DNA from: Gammaproteobacteria bacterium
Lineage (GTDB): Bacteria; Pseudomonadota; Gammaproteobacteria; UBA6429; Thiohalophilaceae
Assembly (NCBI GenBank): GCA_030593785.1
Contig: JAUVGM010000126.1
Location: 1-6,846 of the forward strand
Direction: 5' to 3'
Length of the DNA: 6,846 nucleotides
The notes beneath the pieces are model-generated. The model was not told the DNA's origin, searched no databases, and worked only from the letters and a program-made list of their open reading frames with translations. The translations under genes were made by a program, and so were the position numbers. Each line of letters begins with the position of its first letter. The first letter of the stretch is position 1. Of the stretch, positions 1 through 5,949 are shown one piece after another.

Positions 1-129
1 ACCCGTTACCTCATGCTCAGAATTATATTGGCTATGAAAAACACCATCAGTATATAAACGCCGAGTTTGCCCGGCGGTACGGACTTCATAACGGGTATTA
101 TTTATTGTTTTTTGCCACAATATGGCCAT
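1..129 (-). CDS. Spermidine synthase-like methyltransferase, N-terminal fragment (runs off the window)
   Basis: The reading frame starts with ATG at 129 on the minus strand and stays open for 43 codons to the window edge, so only the N-terminus is seen. The peptide begins MAILWQKTINNTRYEVRTAG and continues with a RRLYTDGVFHSQYN segment ending in VTG. This resembles the N-terminal beta-hairpin region of spermidine/spermine-synthase-like SAM-dependent methyltransferases, in which an RLYxxGVFHSQYN-type strand precedes the Rossmann domain. The catalytic core lies outside the window, so the reaction cannot be confirmed. A GGGG-type ribosome site lies about 9 bases upstream of the ATG (139-142 on the plus strand). 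The gene is divergent from the AraC-type regulator at 271, with 141 AT-rich bases between them. Family assignment is from memory of the motif; it is moderately sure that this is a real gene and less sure of the product. Confidence 0.55.
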   Translation of the reverse strand, partial: MAILWQKTINNTRYEVRTAGQTRRLYTDGVFHSQYNSEHEVTG

Positions 130-270
130 ATTTTATTACCCCAAAAATTATATAAACCTATTGTTTCAATTTTACACTTTAATATCAATAGCTTAAGTAA
201 TAGTATAAAGTTAGCAAAAGAAAAAAGTTTAACTAATCATTGAGCAAACGAAAATTTCTAAAATAATATT
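130..270. promoter_or_regulatory. Divergent AT-rich intergenic region between methyltransferase and AraC-type genes
   Basis: These 141 bases separate two divergently read genes and must carry start signals for both. The stretch is strongly AT-rich. A TATAAA box at 204-209 could be a -10 element for the plus-strand regulator, but no good -35 hexamer sits 16-18 bases upstream of it. No clear inverted repeat was found. The assignment rests on position rather than on a defined motif. Confidence 0.4.
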
Positions 271-1287
271 ATGTTGAATCAAATATCACTTGCCGCCGCC
301 GGATTTTCTATTATTGCGTTAATTTTGCTTATCTTTCAAAAACGCACAGAATCTAAAATTACAAAAAATCTTGCTAATACATTACTGATTATTTTGATTG
401 GTATTCAACTTTTGCAGGCTTTATACATTACAGCTACTCTCAGACTTGCAGACGTTACTGTATTTATTTATTTATTATTTTTAGGTTTTGTTGGACCGCT
501 CTTTTATTTATATAGCCAACATATTTTGAAAACAGATAAAAAATGGTCGAAATATAAAAACTGGCATTTCTTTCCTGTTTTACTCATTGCATTAGTAGGC
601 TTTTTATTCCCGGAGTATTTTAACGTGGCCTATTCCTTTATGTTCTTACTCGGTGGTATGTATATGAGCCGATTGGCCTGGTCTTTATATCAACTACGTA
701 TACGACGCACCCTCTTTAAAATGGAGTTTATATTTACGGCTGTTTTTTTAAGTTGGGCTATTGCCGTTGTTCTGGTGGGAATATTGAGTGCACAAGCAAT
801 GGATCTTTTAATCCCCATCCAAACCATCATGCTTGCGATGGCCATTACAGCAGCAATTCATATTCAACTGAATTACCCTCACCTCTTAAGTTCACTTGAA
901 GAAATTGCACAGCGCCAATACCAGTCATCAACATTATTAAATGTCGACTGCGATGTAATTAAACAGCGACTAGAAGATTTAATGCACAATAAACATGTTT
1001 ATCAAGACAGTGAATTATCACTTTTAGCATTAGCCGAAATCCTGGATCTTAAATCGCACCAATTATCCGAACTCATTAACACCCAGCTCGGAATGAGTTT
1101 TTCTTCTTATCTACGACAGCAGCGCATAAAAGCAGCTGAAATCTTATTAAAAACGGAACCGGAGGTATCAGTGCTTGCGATTGGATTGAGTGTTGGCTTT
1201 AGCTCACAATCGGCCTTTTATTCCGCATTTAAGGAGTTCCACTCCATGGCACCAGGTCAATATCGACAGCAAATACTTACAGAATGA
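271..1287 (+). CDS. Membrane-bound AraC-family transcriptional regulator
   Basis: This 338-residue protein has two parts. Residues about 5-200 hold roughly seven hydrophobic helices (near 5-22, 36-57, 61-81, 99-113, 117-139, 152-173 and 178-199), so the N-terminus is an inner-membrane domain rather than the usual cupin of AraC. Residues about 245-336 form an AraC-type DNA-binding domain: the first helix-turn-helix lies around 249-274 (LALAEILDLKSHQLSELIN), a linker helix contains YLRQQRIKAAEILL, and the second helix-turn-helix around 299-333 has the family signature GFSSQSAFYSAFKEF followed by PGQYRQ. The architecture implies a one-component sensor that binds DNA while tethered to the membrane; the ligand is unknown. 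The start is set by the first hydrophobic helix, and the ribosome site before it is weak. It lies 147 bases upstream of the DUF2269 operon on the same strand, so that operon is the natural candidate target, by inference. Confidence 0.85.
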   Translation: MLNQISLAAAGFSIIALILLIFQKRTESKITKNLANTLLIILIGIQLLQALYITATLRLADVTVFIYLLFLGFVGPLFYLYSQHILKTDKKWSKYKNWHFFPVLLIALVGFLFPEYFNVAYSFMFLLGGMYMSRLAWSLYQLRIRRTLFKMEFIFTAVFLSWAIAVVLVGILSAQAMDLLIPIQTIMLAMAITAAIHIQLNYPHLLSSLEEIAQRQYQSSTLLNVDCDVIKQRLEDLMHNKHVYQDSELSLLALAEILDLKSHQLSELINTQLGMSFSSYLRQQRIKAAEILLKTEPEVSVLAIGLSVGFSSQSAFYSAFKEFHSMAPGQYRQQILTE

Positions 1288-1310
1288 TCATTTTGTAACA
1301 TTCTAAGTGA

Positions 1311-1339
1311 TTGAAAAATAATCAATATTTATTTATCTA
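1311..1339 (+). promoter_or_regulatory. Possible weak sigma70 promoter for the DUF2269 operon
   Basis: TTGAAA (1311-1316, five of six to the -35 consensus) is followed after 17 bases by TATCTA (1334-1339), which matches only the first three bases of the -10 consensus. The spacing is right but the -10 is poor, as would suit an activator-dependent promoter. The predicted transcript start falls in the inverted repeat at 1340-1361. Tentative. Confidence 0.3.
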
Positions 1340-1361
1340 TTCCTGATTGGGCAATCAGGAA
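1340..1361. promoter_or_regulatory. Perfect 9-bp inverted repeat, candidate operator or hairpin
   Basis: TTCCTGATT and AATCAGGAA form perfect 9-base arms around the 4-base centre GGGC. It lies 53 bases after the regulator's stop codon and 73 bases before the DUF2269 start. Neither strand has a U-tract after it, so it is not a standard rho-independent terminator. A protein-binding site or a leader RNA hairpin for the downstream operon is more likely. Confidence 0.5.
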
Positions 1362-1394
1362 GCCAAACTAACCACAGACTGCTGTAATCCTTAT

Positions 1395-1420
1395 CACTGT
1401 ATTAATTTATTAATCTAGTG
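1395..1420. promoter_or_regulatory. Imperfect 26-bp dyad in the DUF2269 leader
   Basis: The arms CACTGTATTAATT and TATTAATCTAGTG are related by dyad symmetry at 10 of 13 positions (CACT/AGTG outside, ATTAAT/ATTAAT inside). The dyad ends four bases before the ribosome binding site. It could bind a regulator or fold in the leader RNA. AT-rich dyads arise easily by chance, so confidence is low. Confidence 0.3.
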
Positions 1421-1423
1421 ACG

Positions 1424-1432
1424 AGGAGGAGG
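1424..1432 (+). promoter_or_regulatory. Strong Shine-Dalgarno site of the DUF2269 gene
   Basis: AGGAGGAGG lies just before the ATG at 1435 and is an extended purine match to the 16S anti-Shine-Dalgarno. It is the strongest ribosome site in the window and fixes the start of the first operon gene. The closest copy of the AGGAGG core is only 2-5 bases from the ATG, while the first copy gives more usual spacing. Confidence 0.75.
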
Positions 1433-1434
1433 TC

Positions 1435-1902
1435 ATGGAACACTTAATTTATCCAAGCGTAAAATTTATTCATATAATTAGTGCGACCTTATTGTTTGGT
1501 ACCGGTCTTGGTAGTGCCTTTTATATGTTCATGGCATATCGCAGTGGAAATACAAAAGTGATGGCTGCCACTAATCGATTTGTTGTTATCGCCGATTTCA
1601 TCTTCACAGCCCCCACTGTCATTATTCAATTGGTGACGGGGCTTTATCTCTTAAACTATCTTGGACTTGAGTGGACTTCACCATGGAGTTTATCGGTTCT
1701 CGGTTTATATGCTTTTGTTGGTGCATGTTGGCTGCCGGTTGTCTGGTTACAAATCTGGTTACGCAATAGAGCACAGGAACTAGATCATCCAGATGCTCAA
1801 TATCGATACCGGATGAAAATATGGATGATATTAGGTTTGCTAGCTTTTCCAGCTGTTGTTCTTCTTTATGTTTTTATGATTTACAAACCATTCTGGGGAT
1901 AA
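1435..1902 (+). CDS. DUF2269 family integral membrane protein
   Basis: This 155-residue protein consists almost entirely of four hydrophobic helices, near residues 8-34, 48-74, 85-109 and 128-150. The N-terminal KFIHIISATLLFGTGLGSAF segment, with a histidine at 13 inside the first helix, and the TNRFVVIADFIFTAP segment starting the second helix match the DUF2269 family of predicted inner-membrane proteins. Biochemical function is unknown; the buried histidine resembles those of small heme or quinone-interacting membrane proteins, but that is speculation. The gene is first in a three-gene operon and its stop is only 3 bases from the next ATG. A strong ribosome site precedes it. The length is normal for the family. 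Confidence 0.8.
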   Translation: MEHLIYPSVKFIHIISATLLFGTGLGSAFYMFMAYRSGNTKVMAATNRFVVIADFIFTAPTVIIQLVTGLYLLNYLGLEWTSPWSLSVLGLYAFVGACWLPVVWLQIWLRNRAQELDHPDAQYRYRMKIWMILGLLAFPAVVLLYVFMIYKPFWG

Positions 1903-1905
1903 GCT

Positions 1906-3150
1906 ATGAAAATCTTAATCGTAGGTGTAAGTGGTTTTATTGGTCGGTATTTATATGATGCCTTAAGCCAACAGGGACATCATGTAATCGGTAGTAGTCG
2001 AAACAAAGTACCAAATATAAAGTGGCAAGAATTGAACTTCAACCAAAGTGTAGAAGATTGGGAAAAACAATTTTATTCTGAATCACAATCAATTGATTTA
2101 ATGATCAATACAGTGGGGATCTACCAGCAATCAGAATCGCAACAATTTTCACAAGTGCACGACATTGGCCCCAGGAGATTATTCGAGGCATGCAAAAAAC
2201 ATTCAATTAAGGTGATTCAAATATCAGCAATTGGGGCTGAGTCAGAACACCCAGCAGCTGAATTTTTAAACAGTAAACGAAATGCTGACCAGGTTTTACT
2301 TGAAGGTGATACCTCCAATGTTGTTTTATATCCTGGTATTGTTTTAGGAGAACAAGGTCGGAGTACGCGTCAATTAAGTTTGTTAGCACGTTTGTTTTGT
2401 ATGCCACTTGTATTCGGTAGAAATAGAGAACTACCCTTAATCAGCATTCATCAATTAACTCGTCATATTATCGATCTTATTAATAACTGGCCTACGTCGA
2501 AAAAAGCTAATGTATTAGTTGCGAAACCAGAAAGCATGGAACATTTATTGAATAATCTTCGCCAATGGATGGGGTTAAGAAAAGGCTATTTTATTTCAAT
2601 TCCAAAGCAATTAATAAAGTTCGTTTTTTTTATGTTTCCTAAACTATCTGTTGGCGCTTTCAATAAACAAAGTATTGATATGTTATCGGCCTATTCAACA
2701 AAAGAAGTGGTCCCTATAACAAATGAAACAGCATCAGAGTCATTATTAAAAAACAATGCAACCGCAGATTTTAACAAATCGATAAAATTAAGAATGATGT
2801 TTTATTTAAACTTAATTACATTGAGTATCATTTGGATTGTTTCAGGATTAAGTTCACTAATAAATATAGAACAAAGCCGTGAATTAATAGCATTAACCGG
2901 TATTAGTGGTAACGAAGGAGACACGATTATCTTTACTGCCGCCATAGGCGATATATTCCTTGGTGTTTTACTTTGTATTCCACAGTTAAGACGTTGGGTG
3001 ATCAAAATACAAATTAGTATCATTGTCATTTATAGCCTAATAATCTCTATATTTATCCCCATATTCTGGCTGCATCCCTTTGCACCCATCGTAAAAAGCC
3101 TGGCAATGATTGTATTAGCTTTATATCTACTGATTGAAGATAAGGAGTAA
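1906..3150 (+). CDS. Atypical SDR (NAD(P)-binding) protein fused to a C-terminal DoxX-like membrane domain
   Basis: The 414-residue protein has an N-terminal Rossmann fold of the extended/atypical short-chain dehydrogenase type: MKILIVGVSGFIGRYL carries the GxxGxxG dinucleotide motif at residues 7-13, with a further strand at INTVGIY (68-73) and ISAIGAE (106-112). Where classic SDRs have YxxxK, this one shows FLNSK at 120-124, so the catalytic tyrosine appears replaced by phenylalanine while the lysine stays. Residues about 295-412 are a DoxX-like domain of four helices (near 296-319, 340-358, 366-388 and 392-411), with the typical IIWIVSGLSSLI and FWLHPFAPIVKSL motifs. The protein should sit on the cytoplasmic face of the inner membrane. 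The fusion is a known architecture in proteobacteria, but its substrate is not established. It starts 3 bases after the DUF2269 stop, with GGGGAT as ribosome site, and ends 3 bases before the DUF4166 gene. Confidence 0.82.
   Translation: MKILIVGVSGFIGRYLYDALSQQGHHVIGSSRNKVPNIKWQELNFNQSVEDWEKQFYSESQSIDLMINTVGIYQQSESQQFSQVHDIGPRRLFEACKKHSIKVIQISAIGAESEHPAAEFLNSKRNADQVLLEGDTSNVVLYPGIVLGEQGRSTRQLSLLARLFCMPLVFGRNRELPLISIHQLTRHIIDLINNWPTSKKANVLVAKPESMEHLLNNLRQWMGLRKGYFISIPKQLIKFVFFMFPKLSVGAFNKQSIDMLSAYSTKEVVPITNETASESLLKNNATADFNKSIKLRMMFYLNLITLSIIWIVSGLSSLINIEQSRELIALTGISGNEGDTIIFTAAIGDIFLGVLLCIPQLRRWVIKIQISIIVIYSLIISIFIPIFWLHPFAPIVKSLAMIVLALYLLIEDKE
3142..3147 (+). promoter_or_regulatory. Shine-Dalgarno site of the DUF4166 gene inside the preceding gene
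   Basis: AAGGAG lies within the last codons of the SDR-DoxX gene, 6 bases before the ATG at 3154. The overlap of signal and coding sequence shows that the two genes are translated from one message. Confidence 0.65.
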
Positions 3151-3153
3151 CGT

Positions 3154-3726
3154 ATGTTTAAAACACTATTAGCTGATCAATGGGATTTATTAAGTCCTGC
3201 GGTACAGCAACACTATGGAATTAAAGATGGCGAAGAAATATCTATGCAAGGTGAACTCGCAGTAAAACATGGACGATTCATAAAATTACTCATGCCATTA
3301 ATTCGTTTAACTGGTGCACTGGTACCGGTTGAAGGAGAGAAATTTAATGTCACTGTTGAGAATAAAAGAATGGGTAACAGCTTTTACTGGCACAGACGTT
3401 TTAAAAAAGGCAATAAAGTTTATGAGTTCAAGTCAAAGATGCAACAGTTTAATAACGATATTGTTGAGTTTGTTGGTCTTGGTATAGGCATTAGAATGGG
3501 ACTCAAAGTAATAGATGGAGGGCTTGTTTATGAAGACAAAGGCTATGTATTAAAATTAGGCTCAATATTGATTCCGGTTCCCTTACGTCTTCTCATCGGA
3601 AAGTCATTCATAGAAGAATTTACATCTAAAGATAGTCCTCACGATTTAGAAATGCGATTTGTGGTGAAACATCCCTGGTTTGGATTTGGTTTCAGCTATA
3701 TGGGTTACTTTAATTTCACAAAATAA
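3154..3726 (+). CDS. DUF4166 domain-containing protein
   Basis: The 190-residue protein begins MFKTLLADQWDLLSPAVQQH, the usual opening of DUF4166 proteins. Other recognisable segments are the LLMPLIRLTGALVPVEG stretch at 45-61 (hydrophobic, amphipathic), FYWHRRF at 77-83, the IPVPLRLLIG block at 140-149, and a C-terminal HPWFGFGFSYMGYF at 173-186. The family usually ends in a Pro-x-x-Gly and Tyr-x-Gly pattern like this. No signal peptide is seen. Predicted structure is mostly beta strands, possibly a lipid- or membrane-facing barrel-like fold, but function is unknown. DUF4166 domains occur next to or fused with SDR or saccharopine-dehydrogenase-like proteins, which agrees with its place as the last gene of this operon. 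A strong terminator-like hairpin follows 21 bases after the stop. Confidence 0.8.
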   Translation: MFKTLLADQWDLLSPAVQQHYGIKDGEEISMQGELAVKHGRFIKLLMPLIRLTGALVPVEGEKFNVTVENKRMGNSFYWHRRFKKGNKVYEFKSKMQQFNNDIVEFVGLGIGIRMGLKVIDGGLVYEDKGYVLKLGSILIPVPLRLLIGKSFIEEFTSKDSPHDLEMRFVVKHPWFGFGFSYMGYFNFTK

Positions 3727-3743
3727 ATTAATAATAAAAAAAT

Positions 3744-3785
3744 AAAAGGTCGGAGTGATATATTTTTAATCACTCCGACCCCTTT
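3744..3785 (-). terminator. Strong hairpin terminator between convergent operons (probably bidirectional)
   Basis: GGTCGGAGTGAT (3748-3759) pairs perfectly over 12 bases with ATCACTCCGACC (3769-3780) around a 9-base loop. Read on the minus strand the stem is followed by a long U-tract (TTTTATTTTTTTATT), an excellent intrinsic terminator for the minus-strand unit ending at 3804. On the plus strand it is followed by CCCCTTTCTCT, a weaker tail, for the operon ending at 3726. The stem core also resembles REP palindromes of the GGGGTCGGAGT type. Confidence 0.85.
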
Positions 3786-3803
3786 CTCTAAAAAATATGT
3801 AAA

Positions 3804-4793
3804 TCAGAACTGATAACCCACATTGATGCCATATAGGTAATAATATTGATTACGGTTATTAATAATTCCCTGATTATCGTTTAAATTTATATTCATTGCT
3901 CCCCAATTAAACGACATGTGCATTGTTTCGCTAATACCAAAACGTAATCCTAAATTAGCTCGGGCAATAACACCTATCTCAGAATGCTCAGTCGAACCCG
4001 CAAGAAAATCCATCTGGAAGTAATGTGGATTTCTACCTGATGATAAACGCCATCTGAGCAATGGCCCAATCAACCAGTACAAACCTTCCAAACGTAAGGT
4101 GCCACTTTCCGCCAGTAAAATATCAGAATGACCAATCTCTGCGCTAAGACCAAATTCAGTTCCACGATTATAAATACCTGTCTTATAGTTAAGACCATGG
4201 AAATAGGCATGTTGATCTATATCACTTGAAATTGAACTGGATGAAAAAGACAATTCAGACCAGCGACAAGGATGATACCCCCTCGCTACATCATACAAAT
4301 ATTTGAAGATATAAAAGGTCCAGACCACAAGTAATACTGCACCGACGAAAACAAAAAGCACCGCAGCGCTTTTATCATCACCATTTGAGTGCATCATGTC
4401 GCTACTAAAATCAACCATCACCTGTAGTGAACTATTACCGGCTGGTTCAAGCTGACGAAAATTACCATCACCGCAATCATCCCTATTTCGTGATGGCATC
4501 TTGTTATGATTTATATCTTCTACTGGTTGACTTACCTGTTGGTTCTGCTCATTGGTTGATAACTGCTGTAGAGGTTCCATATTTGATGTCTGGTAACCTT
4601 GCTTTTGTAACTTTTCAGCCAGCGCCGGGTATTCTTCTTCAGATACATGAATAATTTTTGCATCAGGGTACTTTGCCCTTACTGCCGCCTCATCCATGTC
4701 GTTTACCGGATTGTAATTACCCGCATAAGCAGGAATGACTGTCATCCATGCCATAACAAAACAAAGTAAGTGACTTATTATTCTTTTCAACAT
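3804..4793 (-). CDS. Unrecognised secreted or outer-membrane protein with an internal hydrophobic helix
   Basis: I do not recognise a family. The 329-residue protein starts with a clear Sec signal peptide (MLKRIISHLLCFVMAWMTVIPAYA, cleavage likely after AYA at 24). Residues 25-140 are polar: a DEAAVRAKYPDAKIIHVSEEEY segment, then a Gln/Asn-rich stretch, then a short DDCGDGNFRQLEPAG motif with Cys107. A strongly hydrophobic helix follows at about 143-166 (AAVLFVFVGAVLLVVWTFYIF). Residues 180-329 alternate polar and hydrophobic residues and end YLYGINVGYQF, with the terminal Phe typical of outer-membrane beta-barrels; about eight strands would fit. A barrel with an upstream transmembrane helix is odd. 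The start has a good ribosome site (AGGA, 8 bases upstream). It lies 40 bases after the DUF808 gene and is probably co-transcribed with it. Two cysteines (107 and 176) could form a disulfide. Confidence 0.7.
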   Translation of the reverse strand: MLKRIISHLLCFVMAWMTVIPAYAGNYNPVNDMDEAAVRAKYPDAKIIHVSEEEYPALAEKLQKQGYQTSNMEPLQQLSTNEQNQQVSQPVEDINHNKMPSRNRDDCGDGNFRQLEPAGNSSLQVMVDFSSDMMHSNGDDKSAAVLFVFVGAVLLVVWTFYIFKYLYDVARGYHPCRWSELSFSSSSISSDIDQHAYFHGLNYKTGIYNRGTEFGLSAEIGHSDILLAESGTLRLEGLYWLIGPLLRWRLSSGRNPHYFQMDFLAGSTEHSEIGVIARANLGLRFGISETMHMSFNWGAMNINLNDNQGIINNRNQYYYLYGINVGYQF

Positions 4794-4833
4794 ATCTTAA
4801 ATCCTGCTTGAACTTGCATTCCAGAATAACAAA

Positions 4834-5709
4834 TTAAATGAGTCGGAGTAATTTAATCAGCTGCATTGATGCCAGTAACATCATACCAATGACTAGTCCA
4901 ACAATAAGATCAGCGAGCAACGTTGGTAGTACCGACATGAAGTGATGAATTGCATCAATGTTATGAACAAACATTCCACCACCAACCAGCAGCATTGCAA
5001 TGGTGCCAATAATCCCCAACAAGTGAATTACTTTTGGCAACGCGTTGATCAACAGCTCACCCGTAAGATGTGAAGTCCTGGCTATAACGCCTTTCATAAG
5101 TTTAGCGCGTTCCATAAGGTGCAAACCGGCATCATCCATACGTACAAGAAGCGCCACAACACCATATACGGCAACGACGGCCAGTAGTGCAATAAGGCTG
5201 ACGACCATTATTTGAATAGGAATAGATTGACTCATTACTGTATCCAGAGTGATAACAATAATTTCTATAGAGAGGATAAAGTCTGTTCGTATCGCAGCCT
5301 TAATTTTAGCCGCCTCCGAATGTAATATCTTTTTCTTATCGGATGATTCACTCGCGGCAGGCTTATTAATGTGAGGGCGTGTAATCCATTCATACACTTT
5401 TTCTGTTCCCTCATAACTCAGGTAGGCACCACCCAGTAGCAGGATAGGAACAATCAACCACGAAGCATAAGCACTTAACAAAAACGCAACAGGTAAAATA
5501 ATAATCTTATTAAGCAACGCTCCCTTGGTGATAGCCCAAATCACCGGCAACTCTCTGGAAGCATGAAAACCCGTCGCCTTCTCCGCGTTAACCGCGAGAT
5601 CATCCCCTAATAAAGCCGCCGTTTTTTTAGCCGCCACTTTACTCATTACCGCAGCGTCATCAAGCAGCATTGCGACATCATCAAGTAGTGCTAAGAGACC
5701 GACAGCCAT
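4834..5709 (-). CDS. yedI: DUF808 family inner-membrane protein, YedI-like
   Basis: The 291-residue protein closely follows E. coli YedI (about 305 residues) as I recall it. The conserved N-terminus reads LLALLDDVAMLLDDAAVMSK, then VAAKKTAALLGDDLAVNAE (25-43) and a SRELPVIWAITKGALLNKIIILP segment (51-73). Further blocks are GGAYLSYEGTEKVYEWI (93-109), KIKAAIRTDFILSIEIIVITL (136-155), VYGVVALLVRMDDAGL (181-196) and GTIAMLLVGGGMFVHNI (235-251). Hydrophobic helices lie near 64-98, 144-160, 166-190, 228-248 and 263-283. The family's role is not established. The C-terminus is shorter than in YedI. The start is supported by an AAGGA ribosome site 6 bases upstream and the conserved N-terminus. It is divergent from the Hsp31-like gene and precedes the secreted protein gene on the same strand. 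Confidence 0.9.
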   Translation of the reverse strand: MAVGLLALLDDVAMLLDDAAVMSKVAAKKTAALLGDDLAVNAEKATGFHASRELPVIWAITKGALLNKIIILPVAFLLSAYASWLIVPILLLGGAYLSYEGTEKVYEWITRPHINKPAASESSDKKKILHSEAAKIKAAIRTDFILSIEIIVITLDTVMSQSIPIQIMVVSLIALLAVVAVYGVVALLVRMDDAGLHLMERAKLMKGVIARTSHLTGELLINALPKVIHLLGIIGTIAMLLVGGGMFVHNIDAIHHFMSVLPTLLADLIVGLVIGMMLLASMQLIKLLRLI

Positions 5710-5727
5710 GGTTTATCCTTTATTGAG
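5671..5727. repeat. Direct repeat, copy 1 (5' end and ribosome site of the DUF808 gene)
   Basis: This stretch covers the first 13 codons of the DUF808 gene plus its ribosome binding region. A diverged second copy lies at 6685-6740 in the same orientation; by hand alignment about 51 of 57 positions agree. The two copies flank the Hsp31-like gene. Confidence 0.8.
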
Positions 5728-5851
5728 GTATAAGTTGTGTATAGCGACTTAAATAATTAAAGGATTGAGTGAATACAATAAATTATTCAGCCCTTTTTTT
5801 CGTACAAGTCATAGAGAAATAACCTTATAACCACTGTATCAATTATTGAAC

Positions 5852-5877
5852 ACAATAGTATACAAATACTGCATTGT
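5852..5877. promoter_or_regulatory. Imperfect palindrome overlapping the -35 of the Hsp31-like gene
   Basis: ACAATAGTAT, a 4-base centre, then ATACT-GC-ATTGT: the outer ACAAT/ATTGT and inner AGTAT/ATACT arms are complementary, with a 2-base insertion on the right side. The right arm overlaps the -35 hexamer at 5874-5879, a typical place for a repressor site. No known regulator motif was recognised. Confidence 0.4.
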
Positions 5878-5902
5878 CATTCCTGATTTACATATCTACA
5901 AT
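5874..5902 (+). promoter_or_regulatory. Sigma70 promoter of the Hsp31-like gene
   Basis: TTGTCA (5874-5879) and TACAAT (5897-5902) each match five of six consensus positions and are separated by an ideal 17-base spacer. Transcription would begin near 5909, giving a leader of about 40 bases before the ATG at 5950. This placement also excludes the TTG at 5902 as the translation start. Confidence 0.65.
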
Positions 5903-5936
5903 TGCCCTCAAGCTACACAAGCAATTTCATAGCAAC

Positions 5937-5941
5937 GAGGA
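5937..5941 (+). promoter_or_regulatory. Ribosome binding site deciding the Hsp31-like start
   Basis: GAGGA sits 8 bases before the ATG at 5950. The longer reading frame from TTG at 5902 has no such site and begins on the -10 element, so the ATG is the better start. Confidence 0.7.
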
Positions 5942-5949
5942 CACAAACG

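Noticed and set aside
147..152. Perfect minus-strand TATAAT as a promoter for the methyltransferase gene
   Set aside because: No -35 hexamer at the right spacing, and transcription would start on or after the ribosome site at about 139-142.
1340..1361. Inverted repeat as a rho-independent terminator of the AraC-type gene
   Set aside because: No run of T follows the stem on either strand.
2207..2407. Minus-strand open frame of 66 codons inside the SDR-DoxX gene
   Set aside because: It lies wholly antisense to a well-supported gene, has no family resemblance and no ribosome site.
2802..3029. Minus-strand open frame of 75 codons inside the DoxX-like domain
   Set aside because: It is antisense to hydrophobic coding sequence, which often gives long shadow frames; no independent support.
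4427..4654. Plus-strand open frame of 75 codons opposite the secreted protein gene
   Set aside because: It is antisense to a gene with a clear signal peptide and ribosome site, and has no recognisable domain.
5770..5789. TGAATA/TATTCA inverted repeat upstream of the DUF808 gene as an operator
   Set aside because: Only six base pairs with an 8-base centre in AT-rich DNA; expected by chance.
5902..5949. Upstream TTG start extending the Hsp31-like protein by 16 residues
   Set aside because: The TTG overlaps the -10 element, lacks a ribosome site, and the extension is not part of the family; ATG at 5950 has GAGGA upstream.
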